Program-made: the position numbers and the translations under genes | Shown here: positions 1-5,498 of the stretch, piece by piece | How positions within the stretch are numbered: position 1 is the stretch's first letter | Layout: every line of letters starts with the position of its first letter | Notes under the pieces: model-generated | What the model saw: the letters and a program-made list of their open reading frames with translations, nothing else | What the model was told of the DNA's origin: nothing | Database searches by the model: none | From: Verrucomicrobiota bacterium | Lineage (GTDB): Bacteria > Verrucomicrobiota > Lentisphaeria > Oligosphaerales > JAFGRS01 | Length of the DNA: 6,928 nucleotides | Direction: 5' to 3' | Assembly (NCBI GenBank): GCA_019136035.1 | Contig: JAGVUW010000216.1 | Span: 1-6,928, forward strand

Positions 1-203
1 CCCTCGCACTGCAGACGCGGCGTGACGACCTCGTGGCGGAAGTTCGAGAAGAGCAGCCGCACCGGCGGCGCCTCACGCCGCCCGGCCGCCTGCGCCTGCC
101 ACTGCTTCAGAATGGCGTCATTGCGGGGTGCGTGGGCATACTCGAGCTGCCGCCGCGCCCGCTGCCGCAGTATCTCACGATCCCGCGTCGAGATGGTATC
201 CAT
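1..203 (-). CDS. N-terminal fragment, uroporphyrinogen-decarboxylase-like protein (partial)
   Basis: An open frame on the - strand starts at ATG 203-201 and runs off the left edge after 67 codons. The start is supported by an AGGGGG Shine-Dalgarno 7 nt upstream. The visible protein begins MDTISTRDREILRQRARRQL, a charged helical stretch, and continues with a tryptophan-containing helix and a segment near residues 50-67 reading VRLLFSNFRHEVVTPRLQCE. From memory, the layout of a 'T/S-x-R-D-R-E-I-L-R' helix, a short linker and then a hydrophobic strand plus 'L-x-C' resembles the N-terminus of URO-D/methyltransferase-like proteins abundant in Lentisphaerota and Planctomycetota, whose substrates are mostly unknown. 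The catalytic TIM barrel lies outside the window, so the family call is tentative. That this is a real gene is more certain than its function. It diverges from the gene at 427. Confidence 0.6.
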   Translation of the reverse strand, partial: MDTISTRDREILRQRARRQLEYAHAPRNDAILKQWQAQAAGRREAPPVRLLFSNFRHEVVTPRLQCE

Positions 204-210
204 GCAGTCG

Positions 211-216
211 CCCCCT
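211..216 (-). promoter_or_regulatory. Shine-Dalgarno of the left-edge - strand gene
   Basis: On the - strand the bases read AGGGGG, placed 7 nt upstream of ATG 203. It is the main reason for accepting this start, since only 67 codons of the gene are visible. Confidence 0.55.
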
Positions 217-273
217 GCGCCGATGGGAGTGCCCCAGAGCCGTCGAAGCGCTGCCGCCACGCCACGACGGAAC

Positions 274-279
274 ACTATA
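274..279 (-). promoter_or_regulatory. Candidate -10 box for the - strand gene
   Basis: The - strand reads TATAGT (5 of 6 matches to TATAAT) about 70 nt upstream of ATG 203. It is one of few AT-rich spots in a GC-rich divergent intergenic region. I see no good -35 box at the expected distance, so this is weak. Confidence 0.25.
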
Positions 280-332
280 GCCCCGCCCGGTCGAGTCGTT
301 TGCTCGCCCGACTGGCGGCGCCGCGCCGGCGC

Positions 333-360
333 TTGACGCACCCGGCTGGCGGGGTACGGT
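333..360 (+). promoter_or_regulatory. Candidate sigma70-type promoter for the exported protein gene
   Basis: TTGACG at 333-338 matches 5 of 6 bases of the -35 consensus. It is followed after 16 nt by TACGGT at 355-360, which keeps the T, A and final T of the -10 consensus. It lies about 65 nt upstream of the GTG at 427, in the divergent gap. The weak -10 makes this tentative. Confidence 0.25.
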
Positions 361-412
361 TGTCGTTGGCGGACACGGATCGTGCAGGCAGCGGCGGCGC
401 GACACAACCTCA

Positions 413-419
413 AGAGGGA
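413..419 (+). promoter_or_regulatory. Shine-Dalgarno choosing the GTG start at 427
   Basis: AGAGGGA ends 7 nt before GTG 427. The frame also opens upstream at GTG 382 and has an ATG at 442. Only 427 has a strong, well-spaced ribosome binding site, and it puts a classic signal peptide at the N-terminus. Confidence 0.65.
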
Positions 420-426
420 CGGCATC

Positions 427-1797
427 GTGAGATCAGCGGTGATGACCAGCATCCTGGCTCTGGCCGCGGTGGCCGCGGCGGCGGCTCCGGCGATCACCAA
501 CCCGGGCTTCGACAACGGCCTCGACGGCTGGCGGCTCGCGCCCGGCAAGGAGGGCATGGCCACGGTCGAGGATCTCGAGGGCGCCACCGGCAAGGCCCTG
601 CGACTGCATACCGACGGCGCCACCCTGGGGATCGACTCGACGCCTCTGGTGCTCGGCCGCGACCTCGACCCGGCGCAGGTCTACCGGATCGAGGCGCGCG
701 TCCGCCTCGTCGACCTCACCCGCGGCACCGCCGCCCTCACCGCCTGCGTCCTCGATGCCGACGGCAAACGCCTGGCTCAGTACGCCATCCAGAGCTGGCC
801 GGCCGGCGCCAAGCCGGCGGGGTGGCTCCGACGCGCCGCCCTGGTCGGGCCGGGCACCGACAAGGCCTACCCCGAGGGGGCCCATGCCCTGCATCTGCGC
901 CTCAGCTTCTACGAACCCAAGGGCGACTGCCAGGGCGAAATATGGCTGGACGACTGTGCCATCACGCCCGCGCCGGCGCAACGCTTCGGCGATTGGCCTG
1001 CCTCCATCGTGGCCCGCCTCCAGGACCTCGAGGTGCGCTTCGAGAGCCGGTCGTTCTGGACCCTCTACCGCATCGACTACCAGGGCACACGCCTCGGCCG
1101 CGACACCTTCGGCAGCCACTACGGCACCGTCGCCAGCGTCAAGGGCGTCGGCTTCATCGGCTCCGGGCACACCGAGAACGGCGAGACCGAGCAGGTCGTC
1201 GACCTGGCCCTCAGCGTCGACGGCCAGCCGCAGCAGCCGCCCAGGGACCTCTATGAAGGCGCCCGCGAGGTCGTCCTCAAGAAGCACTCACGCATCCGCG
1301 ACCTCGACCTGAACACGACCATCACCCTGCGCGACAACCGCATCTGGGAGGAGGTCGTCATGGCCGCCGAGAAACCCCTCGAGCTGAACCTCCTCTACCA
1401 CTTCATGCACCCGTGGGTCACCGACATGAGCCACTACCTGGCCGAGAAGACCGACGGCTCGATCGTCGAAGGTCCCTTCGTCGATGACAAGGGGATGAAG
1501 ATCAGCGCCCCGGTGGCCTGGTCGGCCGTCTTCAGCGAGGCCCTCGGCAAGGGCGCCGTGACCGTGGTCCTGGAGACGCCCGAGGGCCTGCCCTGGGACG
1601 TCCGCTACTGGGATGTTCCCGGGGCCTACCGCAAGCACTACATGACCGTGTTCTCCATGGCCACGGTGGAGCCCGGGCGGAGTCTGCGCTACCGTATTGT
1701 GACGGTGCCCTTCGCGGCGCCGACGGTCGACTGGAAGCAGGCAGCGCGCGACCTGGCCGGAGCGGCGGCCGAGCCGCCCAGGCCCGGCGGGCAGTAG
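427..1797 (+). CDS. Exported two-domain protein of unknown function with jelly-roll-like N-domain
   Basis: This encodes 456 residues from a GTG start. A signal peptide spans about residues 1-22: a basic R2, a hydrophobic Ala/Leu core, and A-P-A before ITNPGF as a plausible signal peptidase I site. Residues 23 to about 180 look like a CBM4/9-type or galactose-binding jelly roll. They open with the 'NPGF-DNG-LDGW' pattern at 25-35, include 'GKALRL', and close with 'WLDD' at 173-176 followed by a Pro/Ala linker. Residues of about 185-456 form a second domain rich in predicted beta strands and aromatics (for example 'FWTLYRIDYQG' and 'LLYHFMHPWVTDMSHYL'). I recognise no family or catalytic motif in it. 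The architecture suggests a secreted or periplasmic protein acting on, or binding, polysaccharide, but that is inference. A gap of 91 bp separates it from the prepilin-like gene, and a hairpin follows its stop codon. Confidence 0.85.
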   Translation: MRSAVMTSILALAAVAAAAAPAITNPGFDNGLDGWRLAPGKEGMATVEDLEGATGKALRLHTDGATLGIDSTPLVLGRDLDPAQVYRIEARVRLVDLTRGTAALTACVLDADGKRLAQYAIQSWPAGAKPAGWLRRAALVGPGTDKAYPEGAHALHLRLSFYEPKGDCQGEIWLDDCAITPAPAQRFGDWPASIVARLQDLEVRFESRSFWTLYRIDYQGTRLGRDTFGSHYGTVASVKGVGFIGSGHTENGETEQVVDLALSVDGQPQQPPRDLYEGAREVVLKKHSRIRDLDLNTTITLRDNRIWEEVVMAAEKPLELNLLYHFMHPWVTDMSHYLAEKTDGSIVEGPFVDDKGMKISAPVAWSAVFSEALGKGAVTVVLETPEGLPWDVRYWDVPGAYRKHYMTVFSMATVEPGRSLRYRIVTVPFAAPTVDWKQAARDLAGAAAEPPRPGGQ

Positions 1798-1801
1798 ACG
1801 C

Positions 1802-1826
1802 CCACCCCGGACGGCCGGCACGGTGG
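1802..1826 (+). terminator. U-less hairpin after the exported protein gene
   Basis: CCACC (1802-1806) and CCGG (1807-1810) pair with CCGG (1815-1818) and GGTGG (1822-1826), with a 4-nt loop ACGG and a 3-nt CAC bulge. The hairpin starts 5 nt after the stop codon. No T-run follows, so it is not a standard intrinsic terminator. It could be a U-less terminator or a 3'-end stabiliser. Confidence 0.35.
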
Positions 1827-1850
1827 ACCGCTCGAGACGATGGTCCTGTG

Positions 1851-1878
1851 GAATCCTGACCGAGGAATCCAGACCGAG
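1851..1878 (+). repeat. Tandem 14-bp duplication carrying two Shine-Dalgarno copies
   Basis: GAATCCTGACCGAG (1851-1864) is followed directly by GAATCCAGACCGAG (1865-1878), differing at one base. Each copy runs into a GAGGA sequence. The second GAGGAG (1876-1881) lies 7 nt before ATG 1889 and is the working ribosome binding site. The first copy is 14 nt further upstream. Confidence 0.7.
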
Positions 1879-1888
1879 GAGACCCGAT

Positions 1889-2569
1889 ATGGTGACGACG
1901 CAAGCCTCCCCGCCGGCCCTCCGACACGCCATCCGCGCCGCCGGATTGCACCGCCGCCGCCCGTTCACCCTGATTGAACTCCTGGTGGTGATCGCCATCA
2001 TCGCCATCCTGGCAGCGATGCTCCTGCCGGCCCTCACCCAGGCCCGCGAGAAGGCCCGCCGCGCCGCCTGCCAGTCCAGCCTTAAACAGCTCGCCCTCGG
2101 ACATCAGATGTATGCCGGCGACTTCGATGAGCGCACCCTGCCCTACACCACCGCGCCGTCCGGCGGCGGCATCTCGTGGACCCTCATGGTCTACCCCTAC
2201 GTCAACGACTATGGGGTCTACCGCTGCCCCTCCCAGCCCGAGATCACCCTCATGACCGGCACCAGCCTCGTCAAGTCCGGCTTCGGCCATAACCGCAGCG
2301 CCGGCTGCTTCGGCGAGACCCCGAATGCCGGACCGGCCCTGGCACAGCTCACCAACCCGAGCCGTTCGGTCGACTTCACCGACACCCGCGGCCAGGACAA
2401 TGAGACCTACAGCTTCGGGACCTTCTACAGCGCCGTCAACGGCGCCTGGGGCGACACCATCAGCCCGCGCCACAGCTACGGCTCGAACTTCTCCTTCTAC
2501 GACGGCCATGTCACTTGGGAGAGCCACATCGGCGTCTACCAGAGGATGGAGTTCCGCCTGTTCTGGTGA
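1889..2569 (+). CDS. Prepilin-like protein with DUF1559-type H-x9-DG C-terminus
   Basis: This encodes 226 residues. ATG 1889 is chosen because GAGGAG sits 7 nt upstream; the frame is open further upstream but without a comparable site. Residues 1-25 are a basic leader ending R-R-R-P. FTLIELLVV starts at F26, with the conserved Glu at mature position +5 (E30), followed by a hydrophobic helix to about residue 49 and then 'QAREKARRAACQSSLKQL'. This is the type IV pilin/pseudopilin methylation helix, implying handling by a prepilin peptidase and anchoring in the inner membrane. The C-terminal part has 'YRCPSQP' (111-117) and H195 followed nine residues later by D205-G206, the H-x9-DG motif of the large DUF1559/SBP_bac_10 group. 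Genomes of the PVC group carry dozens to hundreds of such genes, and their individual roles are mostly unknown. Position -1 is Pro rather than Gly. Confidence 0.92.
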   Translation: MVTTQASPPALRHAIRAAGLHRRRPFTLIELLVVIAIIAILAAMLLPALTQAREKARRAACQSSLKQLALGHQMYAGDFDERTLPYTTAPSGGGISWTLMVYPYVNDYGVYRCPSQPEITLMTGTSLVKSGFGHNRSAGCFGETPNAGPALAQLTNPSRSVDFTDTRGQDNETYSFGTFYSAVNGAWGDTISPRHSYGSNFSFYDGHVTWESHIGVYQRMEFRLFW

Positions 2570-2577
2570 GAGCCCTC

Positions 2578-2601
2578 CCCCCGGCGGCTACGCGCCGGGG
2601 G
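2578..2601 (+). terminator. Perfect 9-bp U-less hairpin after the prepilin-like gene
   Basis: CCCCCGGCG (2578-2586) pairs perfectly with CGCCGGGGG (2593-2601) around the loop GCTACG, starting 8 nt after the stop codon. The bases that follow are AACCGG, with no T-run. Its position and strength favour a transcript 3' end, and the long gene-free stretch that follows agrees. Confidence 0.45.
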
Positions 2602-3090
2602 AACCGGTCCGACCGGCTCCGTGCACGCCTGGGCGATTGACCGCCCTCCCCCGCGCCGCCGGTCCTGAATTGCCTGCGCGCGGCGCCGCGACGGCTGGCG
2701 TATGATCGCGGCCGTGCTACGTTACAGCGCGTTAGCGTGAGGCGTCTCAGATCCCCGACGACCAGGGGTGCGGCGGCACCGGGCGTAAGGCCCGCCGGCG
2801 CAGGCGACAGGGGCGGCCGCGATGCACCCCGGTCGGCCGTATCGGGCGAGCGGCCCAGCCGCCCGCAACCGGCCGCAGCCGGGACGACGGTGCAGCCGTT
2901 GCCCACGTCCCCATCCAGACCGCCCCCCGGGCGCAGCCCGCCGCGCGGTTGCCGGGCCCTTCTCCGCTGGCGCGGTACCTGCAGGGGCAGCGTCGCTTCT
3001 CTCGGCCAGGCCGACCGAGGCCGCCGGGAGGCAGGCCCCGCACCGCAGACATGAACCACGGCGAGGCCGTGCAGAAGAAGGACGACGTCG
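2602..3090 (+). other. Gene-free, structured intergenic region upstream of oadG
   Basis: I find no credible gene in these roughly 490 bases. The open frames on both strands translate to low-complexity Arg/Ala/Gly/Pro sequence typical of GC-rich noncoding DNA. Structure present: CCGGTC-C-GACCGG, an inverted repeat just after the hairpin at 2578; TATGAT at 2701-2706, a -10-like box without a good -35; two imperfect direct copies CGTTACAGCG and CGTTAGCG at 2720-2737; and a bulged hairpin at 2769-2802. The region must hold the oadG promoter and leader unless the hairpin at 2578 is read through. I recognise no riboswitch family. Confidence 0.5.
2769..2802 (+). other. Bulged stem-loop in the oadG upstream region
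   Basis: TGCGGCGG (2769-2776) pairs with CCGGCGCA (2795-2802) with one mismatch, and CGGGC (2780-2784) pairs with GCCCG (2790-2794) around a GTAAG loop. A 3-nt CAC bulge lies on the 5' side. In DNA this rich in GC such a hairpin can arise by chance, so it is noted only as a candidate leader structure. Confidence 0.2.
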
Positions 3091-3357
3091 ATGGAAGCTC
3101 TGAAGATCGGTATCCTCCTCTCCTTCGTCGGCATGGGCGCCGTCTTCGCCTTCCTGGCCGTGATGGTCCTGTGTGTCCAGTTCAGCGCCCGGCTGCTGGC
3201 GCCCTTCACTCACCTCATGCCTGAGAAGGAGCCGGCGCGCCGCAAGGCCGCCCCGGGTGCCAAGGCCGCCCAGCCGGCCGCCGGCCAGGCCGGCAGCGCC
3301 CGCGTCGTCCCCGTCATCACCGCCGCCATCCATCAGCACCTCGCCGACAAGTCGTGA
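3091..3357 (+). CDS. oadG: Na+-pump decarboxylase gamma subunit (OadG-like)
   Basis: This encodes 88 residues, within the usual size of OadG/MmdD-type subunits. AAGGA at 3078-3082 lies 8 nt before ATG 3091. One transmembrane helix spans about residues 6-29 (IGILLSFVGMGAVFAFLAVM), followed by an amphipathic stretch, a flexible Ala/Pro/Lys linker (about 45-70) and a conserved-looking C-terminal helix 'VVPVITAAIHQH' (72-83). In characterised oxaloacetate decarboxylases the gamma subunit anchors in the membrane with beta, and its C-terminal tail binds the alpha subunit, holding the complex together. Sequence conservation in this family is low, so the call rests on the membrane-linker-helix layout plus its place directly before the alpha and beta genes. 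Whether the pump acts on oxaloacetate or another acid cannot be read from this subunit. Confidence 0.85.
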   Translation: MEALKIGILLSFVGMGAVFAFLAVMVLCVQFSARLLAPFTHLMPEKEPARRKAAPGAKAAQPAAGQAGSARVVPVITAAIHQHLADKS

Positions 3358-3437
3358 CCGCGACACGGCAGCGCCGCTGAACCGCTTTCTCCTTCTGTAT
3401 CGTCACACGAGACCACAACCCAGAGGAAACGACCGAC

Positions 3438-5306
3438 ATGAAGAAGATCCGGTTCATGGACCTGTCCTTCCGGGACGGCTTCCAGTCCGTCCTCGGCGCC
3501 CGTGTTAAGACCGCCGACTTCCTGCCGGCCCTGAAGGCCGCCGTCGAGGCGGGCACCACCCGCATCGAGATCGGCGGCGGGGCGCGTTTCCAGAGCCCGT
3601 ACTTCTACTGCCAGGAAGACGCCTTCGAGTCCATGGACACCTGCCGCCAGACGGTCGGGCCCGATGTCGACCTCCAGACCCTGGCGCGCGGTATCAACGT
3701 CGTCGGCCTGATGTCGCAGTCCAGTGACATCATCAAGTTGCACGCGGTGCTCTTCAAGAAGCACGGCATCACCACCATCCGCAACTTCGATGCCCTCAAC
3801 GACGTGCGCAACCTCGACTACTCCGGGCGCTGCATCGTCGATGCCGGCCTGAGGCACCAGATTGCCATCACCCTCATGGGCCTGCCGCCGGGCATGGACA
3901 CCCAGGCCCACACGGCCGCCTTCTATGTCGACCGCCTCAAGGCCATCCTCGAGGCTGAGATACCCTTCCACAGCCTGGCCTTCAAGGACGCCTCCGGCAC
4001 CTGCACCCCGCGGGTCATCTTCGAGACCGTCCGCGAAGCCCGCCGGCTCCTCCCCGCCGACATCGAGATCCAGTTCCATACCCATGACACCGCCGGCACC
4101 GGCGTGGCCTGCAACCTGGCCGCCATCGAGGGCGGCGCCGATGTCATCGACGTCTCCATGGCACCCCTCTCGGGCGGCACCTGCGCTCCCGATATCCTGA
4201 CCATGTGGCACGCCCTCAAGGGCAGCGACTACACCCTCGACATCGACTACGAGAAGTACCTGCGGGCTGAGGAGGTCTTCCACGAGTGCATGTCGCACTA
4301 CTACCTCCTGCCCGAGGCCAAGGAGACCAACCCGCTGATCACCCTCTCGCCGATGCCCGGCGGCGCCCTCACGGCCAACACCCAGATGATGCGCGACCAG
4401 AAGTGCTTCGATAAGTACCCGCTGGTCATCAAGGCGATGCGCGAGGTGGTCGAACGCGGCGGTTTCGGGACCTCCGTCACACCGGTCAGCCAGTTCTACT
4501 TCCAGCAGGCCTTCAACAACGTCATGTTCGGGCCCTGGAAGAAGATCGCCGACGGCTATGGCAAGATGGTCCTCGGCTACTTCGGCCGCACCCCCTCGGC
4601 CCCGGATCCGGAGATCGTCAAGACCGCCGCCGCCCAGCTCAGCCTCGAGCCGACCAGCGAGGACCCGCGCCTGATCAACGACGCCAACCCGAAGCTCGGA
4701 GCCAAGGCCGCCACCGCCAAACTCGTCGAGGCAGGCCTGCCCGTCACCGACGAGAATGTCTTCATCGTCGCCTGCTGCAGCGAGGGCAAGAGCGACAAGG
4801 GCCTCGACTTCCTCAAGGGCATCCGCCCCCTCGGCATCCGCTACCGCGAGGAGGCCCCCGCCAAGGAGACCCCGAAGGCCAGCCTCGAGACGAGCACCTC
4901 GGCCACCTCGGCCGCGGCAAGCGCCAAGGCCGCCAGCGGGCCTGCGGCCTACGACGTCACCGTCGACGGCGTCACCTACCGCGTCCACGTCGCCGCGGCC
5001 GGCAGCCACGGCGCCGCCCCGCGCATCACCGATATCCAGCCGGCCCACGCCGCCGCACCGGCCCACGCCGCCGCCCCGTCTGCGCCCCGCCAGGGCGCCG
5101 AGATCAAGGCGCCGATGCCGGGCACCGTCCTGCGCGTCATGGCCTCGGTCAGCGATACGGTCAAGGATGGCGATACCCTCGTCATCATTGAGGCGATGAA
5201 GATGGAGCAGGAGATTAAGGCCACCCGCGATGGCCAGGTCCTCGCGGTCGAAGTGAATGTCGGCGACACGGTCGACTCCGACCAGGTCGTCGCCGTGGTG
5301 GGCTGA
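3438..5306 (+). CDS. oadA: Biotin-dependent carboxyltransferase, decarboxylase alpha subunit (OadA-like)
   Basis: This encodes 622 residues; AGAGGA lies 10 nt before ATG 3438. By family role it moves the carboxyl group of a 2-oxoacid, probably oxaloacetate, onto its own biotin in the cytoplasm, delivering carboxybiotin to the beta subunit. Residues of about 1-290 form the HMGL-type TIM barrel: D13 in 'FRDGFQS', K183 in 'FKDASG' (expected carbamylated lysine) and H214/H216 in 'FHTHD' match the metal site of the family. R12, Q16 and R84 correspond to substrate-binding positions known in pyruvate carboxylase. Residues of about 300-480 are the PYC/OADA C-terminal region ('SPMPGGALTANTQM', 'VTPVSQFYFQQAFNNV'). 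An Ala-rich linker and a biotinyl domain follow (about 504-622), with 'EAMKMEQ' placing biotin on K588, 34 residues from the end. The signature departs from classic OadA (RDAHQS, WGGATFD), so it belongs to a divergent subfamily and the substrate is less certain than the fold. It lies 80 bp after oadG. Confidence 0.93.
   Translation: MKKIRFMDLSFRDGFQSVLGARVKTADFLPALKAAVEAGTTRIEIGGGARFQSPYFYCQEDAFESMDTCRQTVGPDVDLQTLARGINVVGLMSQSSDIIKLHAVLFKKHGITTIRNFDALNDVRNLDYSGRCIVDAGLRHQIAITLMGLPPGMDTQAHTAAFYVDRLKAILEAEIPFHSLAFKDASGTCTPRVIFETVREARRLLPADIEIQFHTHDTAGTGVACNLAAIEGGADVIDVSMAPLSGGTCAPDILTMWHALKGSDYTLDIDYEKYLRAEEVFHECMSHYYLLPEAKETNPLITLSPMPGGALTANTQMMRDQKCFDKYPLVIKAMREVVERGGFGTSVTPVSQFYFQQAFNNVMFGPWKKIADGYGKMVLGYFGRTPSAPDPEIVKTAAAQLSLEPTSEDPRLINDANPKLGAKAATAKLVEAGLPVTDENVFIVACCSEGKSDKGLDFLKGIRPLGIRYREEAPAKETPKASLETSTSATSAAASAKAASGPAAYDVTVDGVTYRVHVAAAGSHGAAPRITDIQPAHAAAPAHAAAPSAPRQGAEIKAPMPGTVLRVMASVSDTVKDGDTLVIIEAMKMEQEIKATRDGQVLAVEVNVGDTVDSDQVVAVVG
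5040..5075 (+). repeat. 18-bp tandem duplication in the OadA linker
   Basis: Two 18-bp units, 5040-5057 and 5058-5075, differ only in the last base. They encode PAHAAA twice (residues 535-546), just before the core of the biotinyl domain. The in-frame duplication lengthens a flexible hinge that lets the biotin arm swing, so length variation is likely tolerated. Confidence 0.75.
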
Positions 5307-5317
5307 CAGCGATCGCC

Positions 5318-5343
5318 GACCCGCCGGCGCCGGCCGGCGGGTC
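5318..5343 (+). terminator. Perfect 11-bp hairpin between oadA and oadB
   Basis: GACCCGCCGGC (5318-5328) and GCCGGCGGGTC (5333-5343) are perfect reverse complements around a GCCG loop, starting 12 nt after the oadA stop codon. No T-run follows. Because oadB lies downstream on the same strand, complete termination here would be unexpected. Partial termination, an mRNA processing site, or protection of the oadGA message against 3' decay are more likely roles. Confidence 0.4.
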
Positions 5344-5349
5344 CCACGG

Positions 5350-5391
5350 CCGTCGGCGGTGGGCCTGCCCGGCACCGGCGGCCCCCGACGG
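5350..5391 (+). other. Second, bulged stem-loop in the oadA-oadB spacer
   Basis: CCGTCGG (5350-5356) pairs with CCGACGG (5385-5391). Inside it CGGTG (5357-5361) pairs with CACCG (5373-5377), leaving a 7-nt bulge on the 3' side and an 11-nt loop. It follows the 11-bp hairpin by 6 nt. The rest of the spacer to the oadB ribosome binding site shows nothing I can name. Confidence 0.25.
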
Positions 5392-5498
5392 TCCGGCGGA
5401 CGTGGCGCGCCGGACAGAGCAGACTCGAGCGCCGCGGCACGACGCGGCGGACCACCCTACGAGAGCGGCAGAAGACCCTGCCGGGAGACAGAGACGCG

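Noticed and set aside
382..426. Upstream GTG start at 382 for the exported protein
   Set aside because: It would put 15 mostly polar residues before the signal peptide. The AGAGGGA site points to GTG 427.
33..1256. A 407-codon + strand frame overlapping the exported protein gene
   Set aside because: The translation is Arg/Pro/Gly-rich without motifs, has no convincing ribosome binding site and overlaps both the real gene at 427 and the - strand gene at 1-203.
1823..1888. Upstream GTG start at 1823 for the prepilin-like protein
   Set aside because: There is no comparable ribosome binding site, and the extension would be read through the tandem 14-bp repeat. ATG 1889 has GAGGAG at 7 nt.
2740..3090. 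Possible riboswitch (cobalamin, TPP, SAM) or tRNA in the oadG upstream gap
   Set aside because: I looked on both strands for their conserved core motifs and found none.
2511..3366. Several overlapping - and + strand frames in the 2570-3090 gap
   Set aside because: All are Arg/Ala/Pro/Gly-rich and mutually overlapping, with no recognisable domain. Stop codons are rare by chance at this GC content.
3333..5375. A 680-codon open frame on the - strand, antisense to oadA
   Set aside because: It is a by-product of GC-rich third-position bias in oadA. The translation is low-complexity Gly/Asp/Val/Arg sequence with no domain, while the + strand frame gives complete OadA motifs.
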